Below, piece after piece: positions 15,427 to 25,901 of a stretch of DNA of 64,000 bases; the first letter of the stretch is position 1, and every line of letters begins with the position of its first letter. The notes beneath the pieces are model-generated. The model saw only the letters and a list, made by a program, of their open reading frames with translations. It had not been told where the DNA came from and ran no database searches. The stretch comes from Caryophanales bacterium (lineage in GTDB: Bacteria > Bacillota > Bacilli > Bacillales > Amphibacillaceae), in assembly GCA_029257405.1 (NCBI GenBank), contig JARIBO010000057.1:1-64000 (forward strand), written 5' to 3'. The translations under genes and the position numbers were made by a program.

Positions 15427-15476
15427 AAATCTAGTAATAATGAATATACTATGACTATATTCATTTTACTAGATTT
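15427..15476. repeat. Long imperfect palindrome over the cccA promoter
   Basis: Two arms of about 21 nt (AAATCTAGTAATAATGAATA and its near-complement ending in TACTAGATTT, one 1-nt difference) around a 7-nt centre. It spans from the -35 spacer to beyond the expected start of the cccA transcript. It could be an operator or an RNA hairpin. Confidence 0.7.
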
Positions 15477-15482
15477 TATCAA
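15454..15482 (-). promoter_or_regulatory. cccA promoter
   Basis: TTGATA (15477-15482) and TATAGT (15454-15459) with a 17-nt spacer, about 48 nt upstream of the cccA start. Confidence 0.65.
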
Positions 15483-15533
15483 TAGTTTAAAGTAATACCC
15501 ACGAAAAAACAAAAAGTCTTTTAAAATTAGCTT

Positions 15534-16628
15534 TTATTCTAGAAAATCTTTTAACTGTTTACTTCTACTAGGATGTCTTAATTTTCTTAATGCCTTCGCT
15601 TCAATTTGACGAATTCGCTCTCTTGTAACGCCAAACACTTTTCCAACTTCTTCAAGTGTACGTGTACGTCCATCGTCTAAACCGAATCTCAGTCTGAGTA
15701 CATTTTCTTCCCGGTCAGTTAATGTGTCTAGCACATCTTCTAATTGTTCTTTTAATAACTCATACGCAGCATGATCTGAAGGTGATACTGCTTCTTGATC
15801 TTCAATAAAATCGCCTAAATGAGAATCATCTTCTTCACCAATTGGTGTTTCTAATGAAACAGGTTCCTGAGAGATTTTTAATATATCTCTTACTTTATCA
15901 GGTGTGATTTCCATTTCTTCACCAATTTCTTCTGGAGTTGGATCACGCCCTAAATCTTGTAGTAATTGTCTTTGAATTCTAATTAGTTTATTAATCGTTT
16001 CAACCATATGAACCGGTATACGAATTGTACGTGCTTGGTCAGCAATCGCTCTTGTGATTGCTTGACGAATCCACCATGTTGCATACGTACTAAATTTAAA
16101 ACCTTTTTCATGGTCAAATTTCTCTACGGCTTTCATTAATCCCATATTACCTTCTTGAATTAAATCTAAAAATAGCATACCGCGGCCTACATATCTTTTT
16201 GCGATACTAACAACTAATCTTAAGTTCGCTTCTGCAAGTTCTCTACTAGCCATTTCATCATTTTCTAAGATTCTTTTTGCTAAAGAAACTTCTTCTTCTG
16301 CACTTAGTAAATCTACGCGACCGATTTCTTTTAAATACATACGAACGGGATCATTTATTTTGATACCTAAAGGAACACTTAAATCACGTAAATTTTCAGA
16401 AAGAGCTTCATCTTTTTCGTCTCCTGTTACCTTAATTCCTTTTGACTCAAGTTCTTCATAGAATGCATCAATTTCTTCAGGTTCTATCTCAAATGTTGAT
16501 AAACGATTAGCAACTTCTTCATATGCTAGTTCACCTTTCTTTTGACCAATTTTAAGTAGATCCTTTTTTACTTCCTCTAGCGTTAGTTCATCTTCAATAA
16601 TAATGTCAGTATCTTTTTTATCTGTCAT
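15534..16628 (-). CDS. rpoD: Primary RNA polymerase sigma factor (sigma-A)
   Basis: A 364-residue housekeeping sigma factor. Region 1.1 is reduced, as in Gram-positives. Region 1.2 reads [17 protein letters not shown]. Regions 2.1-2.4 include [21 protein letters not shown] and [11 protein letters not shown] for -10 recognition. Region 3 runs into region 4.2, with the helix-turn-helix [20 protein letters not shown] for -35 recognition. It lies 30 nt behind dnaG in the classic macromolecular synthesis operon. Confidence 0.98.
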   Translation of the reverse strand: MTDKKDTDIIIEDELTLEEVKKDLLKIGQKKGELAYEEVANRLSTFEIEPEEIDAFYEELESKGIKVTGDEKDEALSENLRDLSVPLGIKINDPVRMYLKEIGRVDLLSAEEEVSLAKRILENDEMASRELAEANLRLVVSIAKRYVGRGMLFLDLIQEGNMGLMKAVEKFDHEKGFKFSTYATWWIRQAITRAIADQARTIRIPVHMVETINKLIRIQRQLLQDLGRDPTPEEIGEEMEITPDKVRDILKISQEPVSLETPIGEEDDSHLGDFIEDQEAVSPSDHAAYELLKEQLEDVLDTLTDREENVLRLRFGLDDGRTRTLEEVGKVFGVTRERIRQIEAKALRKLRHPSRSKQLKDFLE

Positions 16629-16658
16629 AAAAAAATCGCCTCCTGTGATATAAACTAA

Positions 16659-18470
16659 CTACTTATTCTTGTCGCGCCTTAATTGAATTATTTTTAATGC
16701 AATAATTGCAGCGCTCGTACTGTCTTGATTTTTTTCAGCCTGATAGAGTTCTTCTTTTAATTTATCAATTTCAGGCTGCTCATTTGCTTGAATATGAACA
16801 ATATTAATATAATCATTGATTGTTGCTTCGGTTATATTGTCATCTATTGATAGCTGCGCTATATCTGAAATTGTTTGAATTAATTCTTCGTCTCTAATTT
16901 TATCATAAAGCTGACTAACATCTATTTTTTCAGATTCTTCTAATAAAGCATAAATATGTGTAACTAATACTTTATGAATATCTAAATTAAAATTAACTCC
17001 TACTTCTCTTTGTATCTTCTCTGTAAAATTGTTTTTTAATAAGTTAGCAATTAAATATCTTTCTGCATTTTCATAAGCAAGTCGTGTTTTATTTCTTTTG
17101 CTATACTTTTTTTTAATAGGCGGTGGTTCTTGTAGTGGTGGTTTATTTAAATTAATAGATTGTTTAATTTGACGATTAACTTCATTTGTTAACGTTTCTT
17201 CTGTCAATTCAAACTTTTGACTGAGGTCTTTAATATAAAGCTCTCTTTCTATCGGGCTTTTAATTGTAATAAGGTGTTTAATTATTTGTTCGATATATTC
17301 AAGTCTATCACTTTCAATAGCTAAGTTATAATCTTTTTGTTTATATTCCATGTAAAATTTAGTGAATGTTTGACTTTGATTTAAAACTTCACTTTGAAAT
17401 TTATCAGACCCATTTTCTAAGATATATTGATCAGGGTCAGATTTGTTTGGTACGCGCGCGATTTTTATGTCTGCACCTATTTTTTTTAATGTTAAAGCTG
17501 CCTGATAACTTGCCTCAACTCCAGCATTATCAGCATCAAAACAAATAACAATTGTCTCAGCATAACGTTTTAATAATTTTGCTTGCGCTTCTGATAGTGC
17601 AGTTCCAAGCGTTGCAACTGTATTTTTAAAACCTGCTTGATAAGCAGTAATAACATCCATATAACCTTCTAAGACTATAACTTCACTTTTTTTTCTAATC
17701 TCATTTTTAGCTAAATCAAAATTATAAAGTAAATTTCTTTTATGAAATAATTCATTTTCTGGACTATTTAAATATTTTGGTTGATGATTATCATCAATTG
17801 CGCGTCCACCAAATCCGACTGTTTTTCCTAAATGATTGTTGATAGGGAATACAATTCGTCCTTTAAATGGATCTGTAACAACTTCGCCCCTTAATGATAA
17901 TATTCCAGATTTAACTAAAGATTGTTGATGAAAACCTTTTTTAAGTAAGAAGTTAGCTGTAACTGTTTCATCATTAGGTGCATATCCTAGTTCAAACATA
18001 TCTATTGTAGACTCTTTGATACCGCGATTCTTAAAATAATCGAGCGCTTTTTCACCATTTTCTGTATATTTAAGTAAATGATGATAATACTTAGTTAACC
18101 ATTCGTAAGCACTTAATAAAGTTGTCGCTTCTGAAGATAATACTGGCTGATTAGATTGTTTAATTTCTGGAAGACTTATCTGACTTCGAGTCGCTAAATA
18201 CCTAACTGCTTCAATAAAATTATATTGTTCAATCTCCATAATAAAAGAAAATACATTGCCACCTTTACCGCAACCAAAACAATGAAATATTTGTTTTTCT
18301 TCGGTCACAGAAAAGGATGGTGTATTTTCGTTATGGAAAGGACATAAACCAAAGTGATTTCTACCTTGTTTTTTCAATTGAACATATTCACTTACAACAT
18401 CAACAATATCATTTGCTTGTCTTACTTCTTCAATTTTATCTTCGGGAACCATATTGGTCATTAAAATCAC
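16659..18470 (-). CDS. dnaG: DNA primase
   Basis: A 603-residue primase that makes RNA primers for replication. The N-terminal CHC2 zinc finger is visible (CPFHNENTPSF and FHCFGCGKGGNVFSFIM, about residues 40-75). The Toprim catalytic core has VIVLEGYMDVI and ICFDADNAG. The C-terminal 150 residues form the helicase-binding region. The start is uncertain: GTG 18470 has AGGA 4 nt upstream, while ATGs at 18461 and 18452 are alternatives. It heads the dnaG-rpoD unit. Confidence 0.95.
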   Translation of the reverse strand: MILMTNMVPEDKIEEVRQANDIVDVVSEYVQLKKQGRNHFGLCPFHNENTPSFSVTEEKQIFHCFGCGKGGNVFSFIMEIEQYNFIEAVRYLATRSQISLPEIKQSNQPVLSSEATTLLSAYEWLTKYYHHLLKYTENGEKALDYFKNRGIKESTIDMFELGYAPNDETVTANFLLKKGFHQQSLVKSGILSLRGEVVTDPFKGRIVFPINNHLGKTVGFGGRAIDDNHQPKYLNSPENELFHKRNLLYNFDLAKNEIRKKSEVIVLEGYMDVITAYQAGFKNTVATLGTALSEAQAKLLKRYAETIVICFDADNAGVEASYQAALTLKKIGADIKIARVPNKSDPDQYILENGSDKFQSEVLNQSQTFTKFYMEYKQKDYNLAIESDRLEYIEQIIKHLITIKSPIERELYIKDLSQKFELTEETLTNEVNRQIKQSINLNKPPLQEPPPIKKKYSKRNKTRLAYENAERYLIANLLKNNFTEKIQREVGVNFNLDIHKVLVTHIYALLEESEKIDVSQLYDKIRDEELIQTISDIAQLSIDDNITEATINDYINIVHIQANEQPEIDKLKEELYQAEKNQDSTSAAIIALKIIQLRRDKNK

Positions 18471-18620
18471 TAATTCCTATTCTTTTAGACCTTAATATTT
18501 TATTAAGAGGTAAAGAGACTCTCTCCTTACTAATGTTTATATCTTTAGAGTTCTCTTAAACTATTCATACCCTTTATTTATAATTTAAAACTATTACTTT
18601 GAAAATGACTCCAATAAATT

Positions 18621-18649
18621 ATTATAGTTGTTTTTTTACAAAAAATCAA
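18621..18649 (-). promoter_or_regulatory. Promoter for dnaG-rpoD
   Basis: TTGATT (18644-18649) and TATAAT (18621-18626) with a 17-nt spacer. The leader is about 145 nt long and contains a short inverted repeat and a possible 7-codon open frame (MNSLREL) after AAAGGG; neither is proven. Confidence 0.65.
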
Positions 18650-18650
18650 T

Positions 18651-19469
18651 TTAAATATCTGAAGAAAGTTCTTTATGTTTTTGTAAAATAATATTTGCTG
18701 TTTCTTCTACTGCTTTATTAGAAACATCAATTACATCACAGCCAATTTCATCAATTATTTTATTAAAATATATTAATTCTTCTTCAATTCTTTTTTTATG
18801 AGCATAAGTTGCATGTTCGCCTAAGCCAAGTGCTTTTAAACGTTCTTTCCGAATGTCATTTAATTTTTCTGGATTAATTTTTAATCCAATACATTTTCTA
18901 GGGTCAATATTAAATAATTCTTCTGGTACATCTACTTCTGGCATAACGGGTACATTTGCAACTTTTAATCGCTTATGAGCTAAATATTGTGATAATGGAG
19001 TTTTTGATGTACGTGAAACACCTATTAAAACAACATCCGCCCTAGAAATCCCTCTAGGATCTCTACCGTCATCATATCTTACTGCAAATTCAATGGATTC
19101 AATCCGCTTAAAATAATCTTTATCTAATTTATAAACAAGGCCTGGCTCAAATCTCGGTTCGTCTTTAAATACTCTTTCCATTGCATCCATCATTGGTCCC
19201 ATTATATCTATACTTTCAATTTCAAGTAATTTAACGCGTTCATTAATATAAGCTCTTAATTCAGGATCAACAATAGTAAAACCAATAATACTATTTTTAT
19301 CTTTCACAATTTGTAACGTTTCATCAATTGTATCTTTATCTTCAACGTATGGTACACGATGTATCTCATAATCACTCGTCAAAAACTGGCTTAAACCTGC
19401 TTTAATTACTAATTCAGCTGTATCACCAACTGAATCAGAAATAATATATATTGTCGGTTTTTTTCCCAC
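18651..19469 (-). CDS. Pyruvate, phosphate dikinase / PEP synthase regulatory protein (PpsR/YqfL)
   Basis: A 272-residue member of the DUF299 family, bifunctional ADP-dependent kinases and Pi-dependent phosphorylases that switch PPDK or PEP synthase off and on. The P-loop-like [15 protein letters not shown] is at about residue 150, and the N-terminal [17 protein letters not shown] is characteristic. It lies 20 nt behind ccpN, the standard Bacillales pair. The target dikinase is not in the window. In B. subtilis the neighbour YqfL modulates CcpN activity. Confidence 0.93.
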   Translation of the reverse strand: MGKKPTIYIISDSVGDTAELVIKAGLSQFLTSDYEIHRVPYVEDKDTIDETLQIVKDKNSIIGFTIVDPELRAYINERVKLLEIESIDIMGPMMDAMERVFKDEPRFEPGLVYKLDKDYFKRIESIEFAVRYDDGRDPRGISRADVVLIGVSRTSKTPLSQYLAHKRLKVANVPVMPEVDVPEELFNIDPRKCIGLKINPEKLNDIRKERLKALGLGEHATYAHKKRIEEELIYFNKIIDEIGCDVIDVSNKAVEETANIILQKHKELSSDI

Positions 19470-19489
19470 GAATTTATTCCTCCTTTAAA

Positions 19490-20113
19490 CTATTTATCTA
19501 AAATCAGTTCTACAAAAGCTTGAGTGATTGTCGTTTTAGTAATTCTTCCTATTACTTGCATACCTTTTTTACTCTTTTTTACGACTGGTAAACCATCAAT
19601 TTGTTTATCAATTAGTTTTTTAGCACTTTCAATTAATAATTCATTAGGTTCACATACAGTAATATTGGGCATTCGTGTCATAATAATATGAACAGGTACT
19701 GTATTCAAATCTTGATTTCCTAAACTTGCTCTGAGTAAATCTTTTCTAGATAATACTCCTGTTAAAATACTTTGATCATCAACAACAAATAATGTTCCCA
19801 CATCTCCTAAAAACATTGTTGATATGGCATCGTAAACTGAAGCACCTTCTTTTACTACCACTGGGACTGATTGAAAATCTTTCACTTTAAATTTTTTTAC
19901 TTTTTCAGTTAAAAGTTCTGAACCTGTTTTCCCAGTATAAAAATAGCCTACACGTGGTCTAGCATCAAGAAATCCTGCCATTGTTAAAATGGCAAGATCC
20001 GGTCTGATTGTTGCACGAGATAAATTTAGTTGATTCGATATATTCTCGCCTGTAATAGGTCCATTTTCCTTTACAATCTCAATAATCGTTTCTTGACGGT
20101 CTGATAATTCCAC
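19490..20113 (-). CDS. ccpN: CcpN-type transcriptional repressor (HTH plus CBS pair)
   Basis: A 207-residue repressor. The N-terminal helix-turn-helix is ISNQLNLSRATIRPDLAILTMAGF, which is highly typical of CcpN. Two CBS domains follow (about 80-140 and 145-207) that sense nucleotides. In B. subtilis, CcpN represses the gluconeogenic genes gapB and pckA when glucose is present. It is transcribed with yqfL and follows glyS. Confidence 0.92.
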   Translation of the reverse strand: MELSDRQETIIEIVKENGPITGENISNQLNLSRATIRPDLAILTMAGFLDARPRVGYFYTGKTGSELLTEKVKKFKVKDFQSVPVVVKEGASVYDAISTMFLGDVGTLFVVDDQSILTGVLSRKDLLRASLGNQDLNTVPVHIIMTRMPNITVCEPNELLIESAKKLIDKQIDGLPVVKKSKKGMQVIGRITKTTITQAFVELILDK

Positions 20114-20163
20114 TTTTTCACCACCTATATTTTAAAAAGGTTAAAACGAATCGCCCATAAAAT

Positions 20164-22233
20164 TTATTTAAAATGTTGCTTCCATTCAATTACAGTTAAA
20201 TCTGCATATTCTTTAATCATATCTGCAATCTTTTTAACAAGAAGCAAGCGATTTTCTTTAAGTTTTATATCTTCAGCCATAACCATATTGTTATCAAAGA
20301 AATCTGTAATAGCCTTTGTTAAACTAATTAAATCTTCAAATGCTTCTTCAGATTTTAATTCTATGTTATTTACTCTAAATGATTTCTTAACTTCATGATA
20401 TTCTTTAAACAGTTGCTTTTCTGTATCTGTAACGAATAAATCTTTGTTAATTTCTTCTCCCGCTTCTTTAGTATTAAGATTTAATACACGAACTAGCGCT
20501 TCTTGCACTGGTTTAAATGTTTCATCTTGTCGTTTATGTGACAGAATAATTGCTTTATTATGTGCATATGCTAAGTTACCTAATCTGTCATTCGTAACTG
20601 ATTTAACTATATCTTGTTCTAATCCACTTTGAACAAAAAGATACTGAACGCGCTGTTTAAAGAAGTTTTTAATATCTTCTTTTAATTTCGCATCTTCTAT
20701 CTGATAAATATTTTCTACGATTGCAAGGAGTTCTTCTACTCCGACGTCCCAAGCTTTTTCTTCCATAATACGAAGCACACCTATTGCTTGTCTACGTAAA
20801 CCATAAGGGTCTTGAGATCCTGTTGGCATTAAGCCTACAGATATAGAACTTATAACTGTATCAAGTTTATCTGCAATACTTACCACTGTTGATATTGTTG
20901 ATTTTGGTAGCTTACCGTTTGCTTGAATAGGTAAATAATGCTCTTTAACAGCTTCAGCAACAGCTTTATCTTCTCCTAGAAGTAATGCATATTTTTCTCC
21001 CATGATACCTTGTAATTCAGGAAATTCGTTTATCATGTCTGTCATTAAATCAAATTTAGATATTTCGGCTGCACGCTGTATTTTTTCAGCTGTTTCATAA
21101 TCAACTTCTAGTAATTGTCCGATTTCTTTTGCAATGGCAGTTACTTTATCTACTTTTTCAGCTAATGTACCGATTTTTTCTTGGTAAACTACTGTCTTCA
21201 TTTTTTCTAAATAAAAATCAATTTCATACTTTTGATCTTCTTCATAGAAAAACTCTCCATCAGAAAGTCTTGCACGTAATACTTTTTCATTTCCGGCAGC
21301 AACATTTTCAAGTGCTTGCTTATCACCATTTCGAACGCTCACAAAATATGGAAGTAATTCATTTGCATCATTTTTTACTGGAAAATAACGTTGGTGCTCT
21401 TTCATCGATGTGATTAATACTTCTGAAGGCAATTTTAGAAAATGTTCTTCATATGTCCCGTAAAATGCAGTAGGATATTCTACTAAATTACGAACTTCTT
21501 TAAGTAATTCTGGATCAATAATAATTTCAAATTTGTTTTCATTTTCTAATACTTTTAGTTGTTCAACAATTATATCTTCTCGTTTTTTTGAATCTGGAAT
21601 ACAATAATTTTCTTCAAGGCTTGATTCATATTCACTCGCATCAACAAGCTCTACATGACTACCTAAAAAGCGGTGTCCGCGTGTTATTCTATCTGTTTTT
21701 ACTTCTGCAATTTCAAAAGGAATTACTTCTTTATCTGCTAATGCAACTAACCATCTAATAGGTCTAGCAAATTTATATGACAGTTCTCCCCAGCGCATCG
21801 TTTGCTTAAAGTGAAGTGAACTTATTATTTTTTCAAATTCAGGTAAAATTTCTTTTGTTTGTTTTCCTTCAATTGTCTTTTCTATAAAAATGTACTCAAC
21901 ATCTTTTTCTTTTCGAGTATAAATATCATCAGTTGAAACCCCTTGACCTTTTGAGAAACCAATTGCAGCTTTTGACCAATTTCCAGAATCATCTTTAGCA
22001 ATCTTAAGTGCAGGTCCTCTAACTTCTTCGGTTATTGTCGCTTGTTCTTTACTGACATTTTGAATCACAACTGCAAGTCTTCTAGGTGTGGAATAAGATG
22101 TAATCGTTTCATAATTAACACGTGAATTTTTTAACCATTTTTTTGTTTCTTCCTGAAGTTCATGTTCTGCATCATCAATAAAACGTGCAGGTAACTCTTC
22201 GACACCAACTTCAAATAAAATATTTTTAATCAT
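20164..22233 (-). CDS. glyS: Glycyl-tRNA synthetase beta subunit
   Basis: A 689-residue beta chain of the alpha2-beta2 glycyl-tRNA synthetase, which binds tRNA. The N-terminal [13 protein letters not shown] is the family signature, TPRRLAVVI follows, and the centre has [18 protein letters not shown] (an HD-like domain). The C-terminus is the anticodon-binding domain. Its start overlaps glyQ by 8 bp, giving coupled translation. Staphylococcus species use the unrelated single-chain enzyme, so this pair separates the organism from that genus. Confidence 0.97.
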   Translation of the reverse strand: MIKNILFEVGVEELPARFIDDAEHELQEETKKWLKNSRVNYETITSYSTPRRLAVVIQNVSKEQATITEEVRGPALKIAKDDSGNWSKAAIGFSKGQGVSTDDIYTRKEKDVEYIFIEKTIEGKQTKEILPEFEKIISSLHFKQTMRWGELSYKFARPIRWLVALADKEVIPFEIAEVKTDRITRGHRFLGSHVELVDASEYESSLEENYCIPDSKKREDIIVEQLKVLENENKFEIIIDPELLKEVRNLVEYPTAFYGTYEEHFLKLPSEVLITSMKEHQRYFPVKNDANELLPYFVSVRNGDKQALENVAAGNEKVLRARLSDGEFFYEEDQKYEIDFYLEKMKTVVYQEKIGTLAEKVDKVTAIAKEIGQLLEVDYETAEKIQRAAEISKFDLMTDMINEFPELQGIMGEKYALLLGEDKAVAEAVKEHYLPIQANGKLPKSTISTVVSIADKLDTVISSISVGLMPTGSQDPYGLRRQAIGVLRIMEEKAWDVGVEELLAIVENIYQIEDAKLKEDIKNFFKQRVQYLFVQSGLEQDIVKSVTNDRLGNLAYAHNKAIILSHKRQDETFKPVQEALVRVLNLNTKEAGEEINKDLFVTDTEKQLFKEYHEVKKSFRVNNIELKSEEAFEDLISLTKAITDFFDNNMVMAEDIKLKENRLLLVKKIADMIKEYADLTVIEWKQHFK

Positions 22234-23110
22234 TTTTTTTATCTCCTTTCAACATCGGGAAGCCTAGTTTTTTTCTTTCTTCAACATAAGCTTGTGATAT
22301 ATTTCTAGCCAAATGACGAACACGTCCGATGTAACCTGTTCTTTCAGTAACAGAAATAACTCCTTTTGCGTCAAGTAAATTAAATGTATGCGAACATTTC
22401 AATACATAGTCATATGATGGAAATATTAATCCTTTATCCATTGTCGCTTTTGCTTCTTCTTCGTATAAAGCGAATAATTTAAACAAAGTTTCTGTGTTTG
22501 AGTCTTCAAATGCATATTTAGAATGTTCATATTCTGGTTGTAAGAAGATGTCTCCAACAGTTACACCATTTACCCATTCTAAATCAAAAACGTTTTCTTT
22601 ATCTTGAATATAAGATGCAAGGCGCTCAATTCCGTATGTTAATTCAACTGATACAGGGCTTGCTTCTAAGCCTCCAACTTGTTGGAAATATGTAAACTGA
22701 GTTACTTCCATTCCGTCTAACCATACTTCCCATCCTAATCCTGCAGCTCCAAGTGTCGGGTTTTCCCAATTATCTTCTACAAAACGAATATCATGTTTTA
22801 ATGGATCAATCCCTAAATTAATTAAAGATTCTAAATATAAATCTTGGATGTTATCCGGTGATGGTTTCATAATAACTTGGAATTGATGATGTTGGTATAG
22901 ACGATTTGGATTTTCTCCGTAACGACCATCATCTGGACGTCTTGAAGGTTCTACATAAGCAACATTCCACGGTTCAGGACCAAGTGTTCTAAGTAAAGTC
23001 ATTGGTGACATAGTTCCGGCACCTTTTTCAACGTCATAAGCTTGCATTAAAATACAATCTTGTTTTGCCCAAAAGTTTTCTAAGTTTAATATCATTTCTT
23101 GAATATACAT
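22226..23110 (-). CDS. glyQ: Glycyl-tRNA synthetase alpha subunit
   Basis: A 294-residue catalytic chain that activates glycine and charges tRNA-Gly. Class II motifs are visible, including [24 protein letters not shown] near the start, [21 protein letters not shown], and [21 protein letters not shown]. Length matches the family (about 295-303). It follows a T-box leader with a glycine specifier, so expression should rise when tRNA-Gly is uncharged. Confidence 0.97.
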   Translation of the reverse strand: MYIQEMILNLENFWAKQDCILMQAYDVEKGAGTMSPMTLLRTLGPEPWNVAYVEPSRRPDDGRYGENPNRLYQHHQFQVIMKPSPDNIQDLYLESLINLGIDPLKHDIRFVEDNWENPTLGAAGLGWEVWLDGMEVTQFTYFQQVGGLEASPVSVELTYGIERLASYIQDKENVFDLEWVNGVTVGDIFLQPEYEHSKYAFEDSNTETLFKLFALYEEEAKATMDKGLIFPSYDYVLKCSHTFNLLDAKGVISVTERTGYIGRVRHLARNISQAYVEERKKLGFPMLKGDKKND

Positions 23111-23139
23111 TTAAAATCCCCCATCCTTATAATAAAAAC

Positions 23140-23335
23140 GTAAAAATCCGTCCCTATGCCTTGTAAATACAAAGCATAGGGACGGATTCTTATCCGCGGT
23201 TCCACCCTACTTGCTCTATTAAAGAGCCTCTTTAAAGTGTCATTACTCATGAAGGGCCTATTAACCTTTTTCTAGCTTTCACTTTCCTAGAATCGCTTTA
23301 CTAATTTTAAGGTTATTTCTTCTTCGTCATCGTAA
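23140..23335 (-). promoter_or_regulatory. T-box riboswitch controlling glyQS
   Basis: The leader carries the antiterminator AGGG-TGGAACC-GCGGAT...ATCCGT-CCCT. Its UGGA bulge matches the UCCA end of tRNA-Gly. A terminator stem (23144-23188, AAATCCGTCCCTATGC with its complement) then runs into T's. A GGC glycine codon at 23256-23258 sits where the specifier loop of stem I is expected. Confidence 0.92.
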
Positions 23336-23350
23336 TAATATCTATTTTAA

Positions 23351-23379
23351 ATCATACCTAATTATGTCTAGTTAGTCAA
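23351..23379 (-). promoter_or_regulatory. Promoter for the glyQS T-box leader
   Basis: TTGACT (23374-23379) and TATGAT (23351-23356) with a 17-nt spacer, starting next to the recO stop codon. Confidence 0.6.
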
Positions 23380-23380
23380 T

Positions 23381-24130
23381 CTATTGCCCTTCTAATCGGT
23401 TAATTTGTTCTAGAAATCTTCTTGACTTTAAACGGTAACTTCCATATGAATCATAATAATTATCAAATATCCTTCTTAATAACTGAATATTAGATTTCTT
23501 CATTTTGATCGAACCAATTTGTTCAAGTCCTACATTCATAAATATTGGAAGTAATTTAATTAGATTAGGAGATAGTTGCACGGCATATTCATCTGTATGA
23601 AAACAGTTAGAACAAAATAAACCACCTTCACGTACTGAAAAAGATGTTAAATCATTCACATTGCCACATCTTGCACAACAGTCTATAATAGGCGCAAATC
23701 CGCCACGTTTAAATAATTTTAACTCAAGCATAAATAACGGCACCATTAATTCATCTTCATTATTAATCCATTCTAACGTTAAATCTAGCTGATTATATAA
23801 ATATTTTTCGGTTTTTTTATCTTCTGTTAGCATCGTTGTTAGTTCAACCAGATAAGCTGCATAAGCAGTTTTCATAATATCTTCTCTAATTGATCTAAAT
23901 GACTGGATAATTTCTCCTTGCTGAACAGTACTCAGACCTTTACTTATATAAATAAGGAAATTTGCTTTAATAAAAGGTTGAGCCAAAGAAGATAATTGAC
24001 TTTTAGCTTTATTAGCTCCACGACAAATTGCCGATACTTTACCTACTTCTTTACTAAAAATAGTTATAATTTTATGTGTTTCTCCATAATTTTGTGTTTT
24101 AACTACAATTCCTTCAATTGTTCTTAACAC
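23381..24130 (-). CDS. recO: DNA repair protein RecO
   Basis: A 249-residue recombination mediator that helps load RecA with RecF/RecR. It begins MLRTIEGIVVKTQNYGETHKI, an OB-fold typical of RecO, and has the zinc site CCARCGN...GGLFCSNC near residue 150. I place the start at GTG 24130, because AGAGGTGC lies 5 nt upstream and the family starts here; an upstream in-frame GTG at 24139 overlaps that site. It lies close behind era. Confidence 0.94.
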   Translation of the reverse strand: MLRTIEGIVVKTQNYGETHKIITIFSKEVGKVSAICRGANKAKSQLSSLAQPFIKANFLIYISKGLSTVQQGEIIQSFRSIREDIMKTAYAAYLVELTTMLTEDKKTEKYLYNQLDLTLEWINNEDELMVPLFMLELKLFKRGGFAPIIDCCARCGNVNDLTSFSVREGGLFCSNCFHTDEYAVQLSPNLIKLLPIFMNVGLEQIGSIKMKKSNIQLLRRIFDNYYDSYGSYRLKSRRFLEQINRLEGQ

Positions 24131-24145
24131 ATGAAGCACCTCTTT

Positions 24146-25045
24146 TTAATACTCATCAAAGTCAAAACCGTATTGTTTTAACAAAACTTCTTTATTTCTC
24201 CAATCTTTTTGAACTTTTACCCATAATTCTAAAAATACTTTATCATCAATTAACTCAACAATATCTTTCCTTGCTTCACTACCGATTTTTTTAAGCATAC
24301 TACCTTGTTTTCCAATCACAATACCTTTTTGCGAACTTCTTTCGACAACTATCGTTGCATTTATATGCGTTCGATCAGCTTCTTTTTTAATACTTTCGAC
24401 AAGAACATTAATTGAATGAGGGATTTCCTCTTCAGTATGATGGAGTACTTTTTCTCTAATTAACTCCCCTATCATGAACCGCGTTGAATGATCTGTAAAT
24501 TGATCTTCTTCAAAATACTTTGGTCCTTCTGGTAAATGTTGTTTAATCATTTCTACTAACTGCTCTACATTATTACCATTTAAAGCAGAGACCGGTATAA
24601 TTTCTTCAAAATCACATTTATCTTTATATTGATCAATTAATGGGAATAAATCATTTGGATTAATTAAATCCACCTTATTAATTACTAAATAAACAGGCTG
24701 GTTTAATGTTTTTAATCGGTCAATAATAAACTGATCCCCTTTACCATAGCCTTCATCTGCATTTACAAAGAACAATACAATATCTGCATCGTGTAAAGTA
24801 CGCATAGATACATCGACCATAAAATCACCTAATCTGTGTTTTGGTTTATGAACTCCAGGTGTATCGATAAAAATAAGCTGAGCATCTTCTGTTGTTAGTA
24901 TTCCTTGAATCCGGGTTCTAGTCGTTTGTATTTTGTCACTTATAATTGATACTTTTTCACCTATAACTTTATTTAAAAAAGTCGACTTTCCAACGTTAGG
25001 TCGACCTACTATCGTAATAAATCCTGATTTAAATTGCTTTGTCAT
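24146..25045 (-). CDS. era: GTPase Era
   Basis: A 299-residue GTPase needed for 30S ribosome maturation. G1 is GRPNVGKSTFLNK, G3 DTPGVHKPKHRLGD and G4 NKVD. The C-terminal KH domain includes VVERSSQKGIVIGKQGSMLKKIG, which binds the 16S 3' end. It lies between dgkA and recO; cdd, found here in S. aureus and B. subtilis, is missing. Confidence 0.98.
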   Translation of the reverse strand: MTKQFKSGFITIVGRPNVGKSTFLNKVIGEKVSIISDKIQTTRTRIQGILTTEDAQLIFIDTPGVHKPKHRLGDFMVDVSMRTLHDADIVLFFVNADEGYGKGDQFIIDRLKTLNQPVYLVINKVDLINPNDLFPLIDQYKDKCDFEEIIPVSALNGNNVEQLVEMIKQHLPEGPKYFEEDQFTDHSTRFMIGELIREKVLHHTEEEIPHSINVLVESIKKEADRTHINATIVVERSSQKGIVIGKQGSMLKKIGSEARKDIVELIDDKVFLELWVKVQKDWRNKEVLLKQYGFDFDEY

Positions 25046-25069
25046 AAAATGCCTCCATAAATTTTATCT

Positions 25070-25438
25070 TTATAATAATTTAACTATTTTGGGGAGTAAA
25101 ATAATTATCCCTATAATAACTGCTGTGAATGTAGCAAGTAATACAACTCCAGCACTTATATCTTTTATTTCTTTTGCGTGAATATTTCTTTCAGGTTTCA
25201 AATAATCGATTAACCGTTCAATGACACTATTTATTAGTTCTGATATTAGAACGAGTGAAATAGCTAATATGATAAATAGCCATTCAAATCGATTGATTTT
25301 CAATAAAAGACTAATAATTAAAACAATAATTGCAGCAAATAAATGAATTCTGACATTTCTTTCATATTTTAATGTGGTGATTAATCCAGCCCAGGCATAT
25401 TTTAAACCAATTCCTTTTTTACTTTCTTTCAAGGCCAA
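25070..25438 (-). CDS. dgkA: Undecaprenol kinase / diacylglycerol kinase
   Basis: A 122-residue small membrane kinase with three hydrophobic helices (about 32-50, 52-72, 96-119) and the signature ISELINSVIERLIDY at residues 65-79. Gram-positive members mainly phosphorylate undecaprenol, feeding the carrier lipid of wall synthesis. It overlaps ybeY by 20 bp. Confidence 0.93.
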   Translation of the reverse strand: MALKESKKGIGLKYAWAGLITTLKYERNVRIHLFAAIIVLIISLLLKINRFEWLFIILAISLVLISELINSVIERLIDYLKPERNIHAKEIKDISAGVVLLATFTAVIIGIIILLPKIVKLL

Positions 25439-25874
25439 AATCCTTTAAAATAATTTCTTGTCTAGAAAACATTTCTTTTTCTTCTTCTTCAGTTTCATGA
25501 GTATACCCAAGTAAATGTAAAATGCTATGGACAGTTAGAAATGCGATTTCTCTTTTAAAACTATGATTATAGGTTTTTGACTGTTCTTTAACTTGATCAA
25601 TTGAAATAACAATATCGCCAAGAGGGTATGCATGATCTAAAAAATCAGCGTTAAAATCTTCAATTAATGGAAACGATAAAACATCTGTCTCTTTATCTAT
25701 ACCACGATACATTTTATTTAACTCTTTAATTTCATTATCGTTTACAAAACTTACGCTTACTTCATAATTAAATATAATTCCTTCTTCTTTTAACGCAAAG
25801 TTTATTAAATTAGTCAGCATATCTTTATCTAATTGTGTTACTAAATTTGATTCATCAACGAAATCAACAGTCAT
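25419..25874 (-). CDS. ybeY: Endoribonuclease YbeY (16S rRNA maturation)
   Basis: A 151-residue metalloprotein needed for 16S 3'-end processing and 70S quality control. The zinc triad is in HSILHLLGYTHE (residues 116-127), and NKMYRGIDKETDVLSFP is the other family motif. It lies between phoH and dgkA, the normal order, and overlaps dgkA. Confidence 0.96.
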   Translation of the reverse strand: MTVDFVDESNLVTQLDKDMLTNLINFALKEEGIIFNYEVSVSFVNDNEIKELNKMYRGIDKETDVLSFPLIEDFNADFLDHAYPLGDIVISIDQVKEQSKTYNHSFKREIAFLTVHSILHLLGYTHETEEEEKEMFSRQEIILKDFGLERK

Positions 25875-25901
25875 TATTCTTAATCCTCCTTTTATACTTT
25901 G

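Noticed and set aside
15312-15512. A 66-codon minus-strand open frame over the cccA start
   Set aside because: It lies out of frame across the promoter and cytochrome gene and has no supporting signals.
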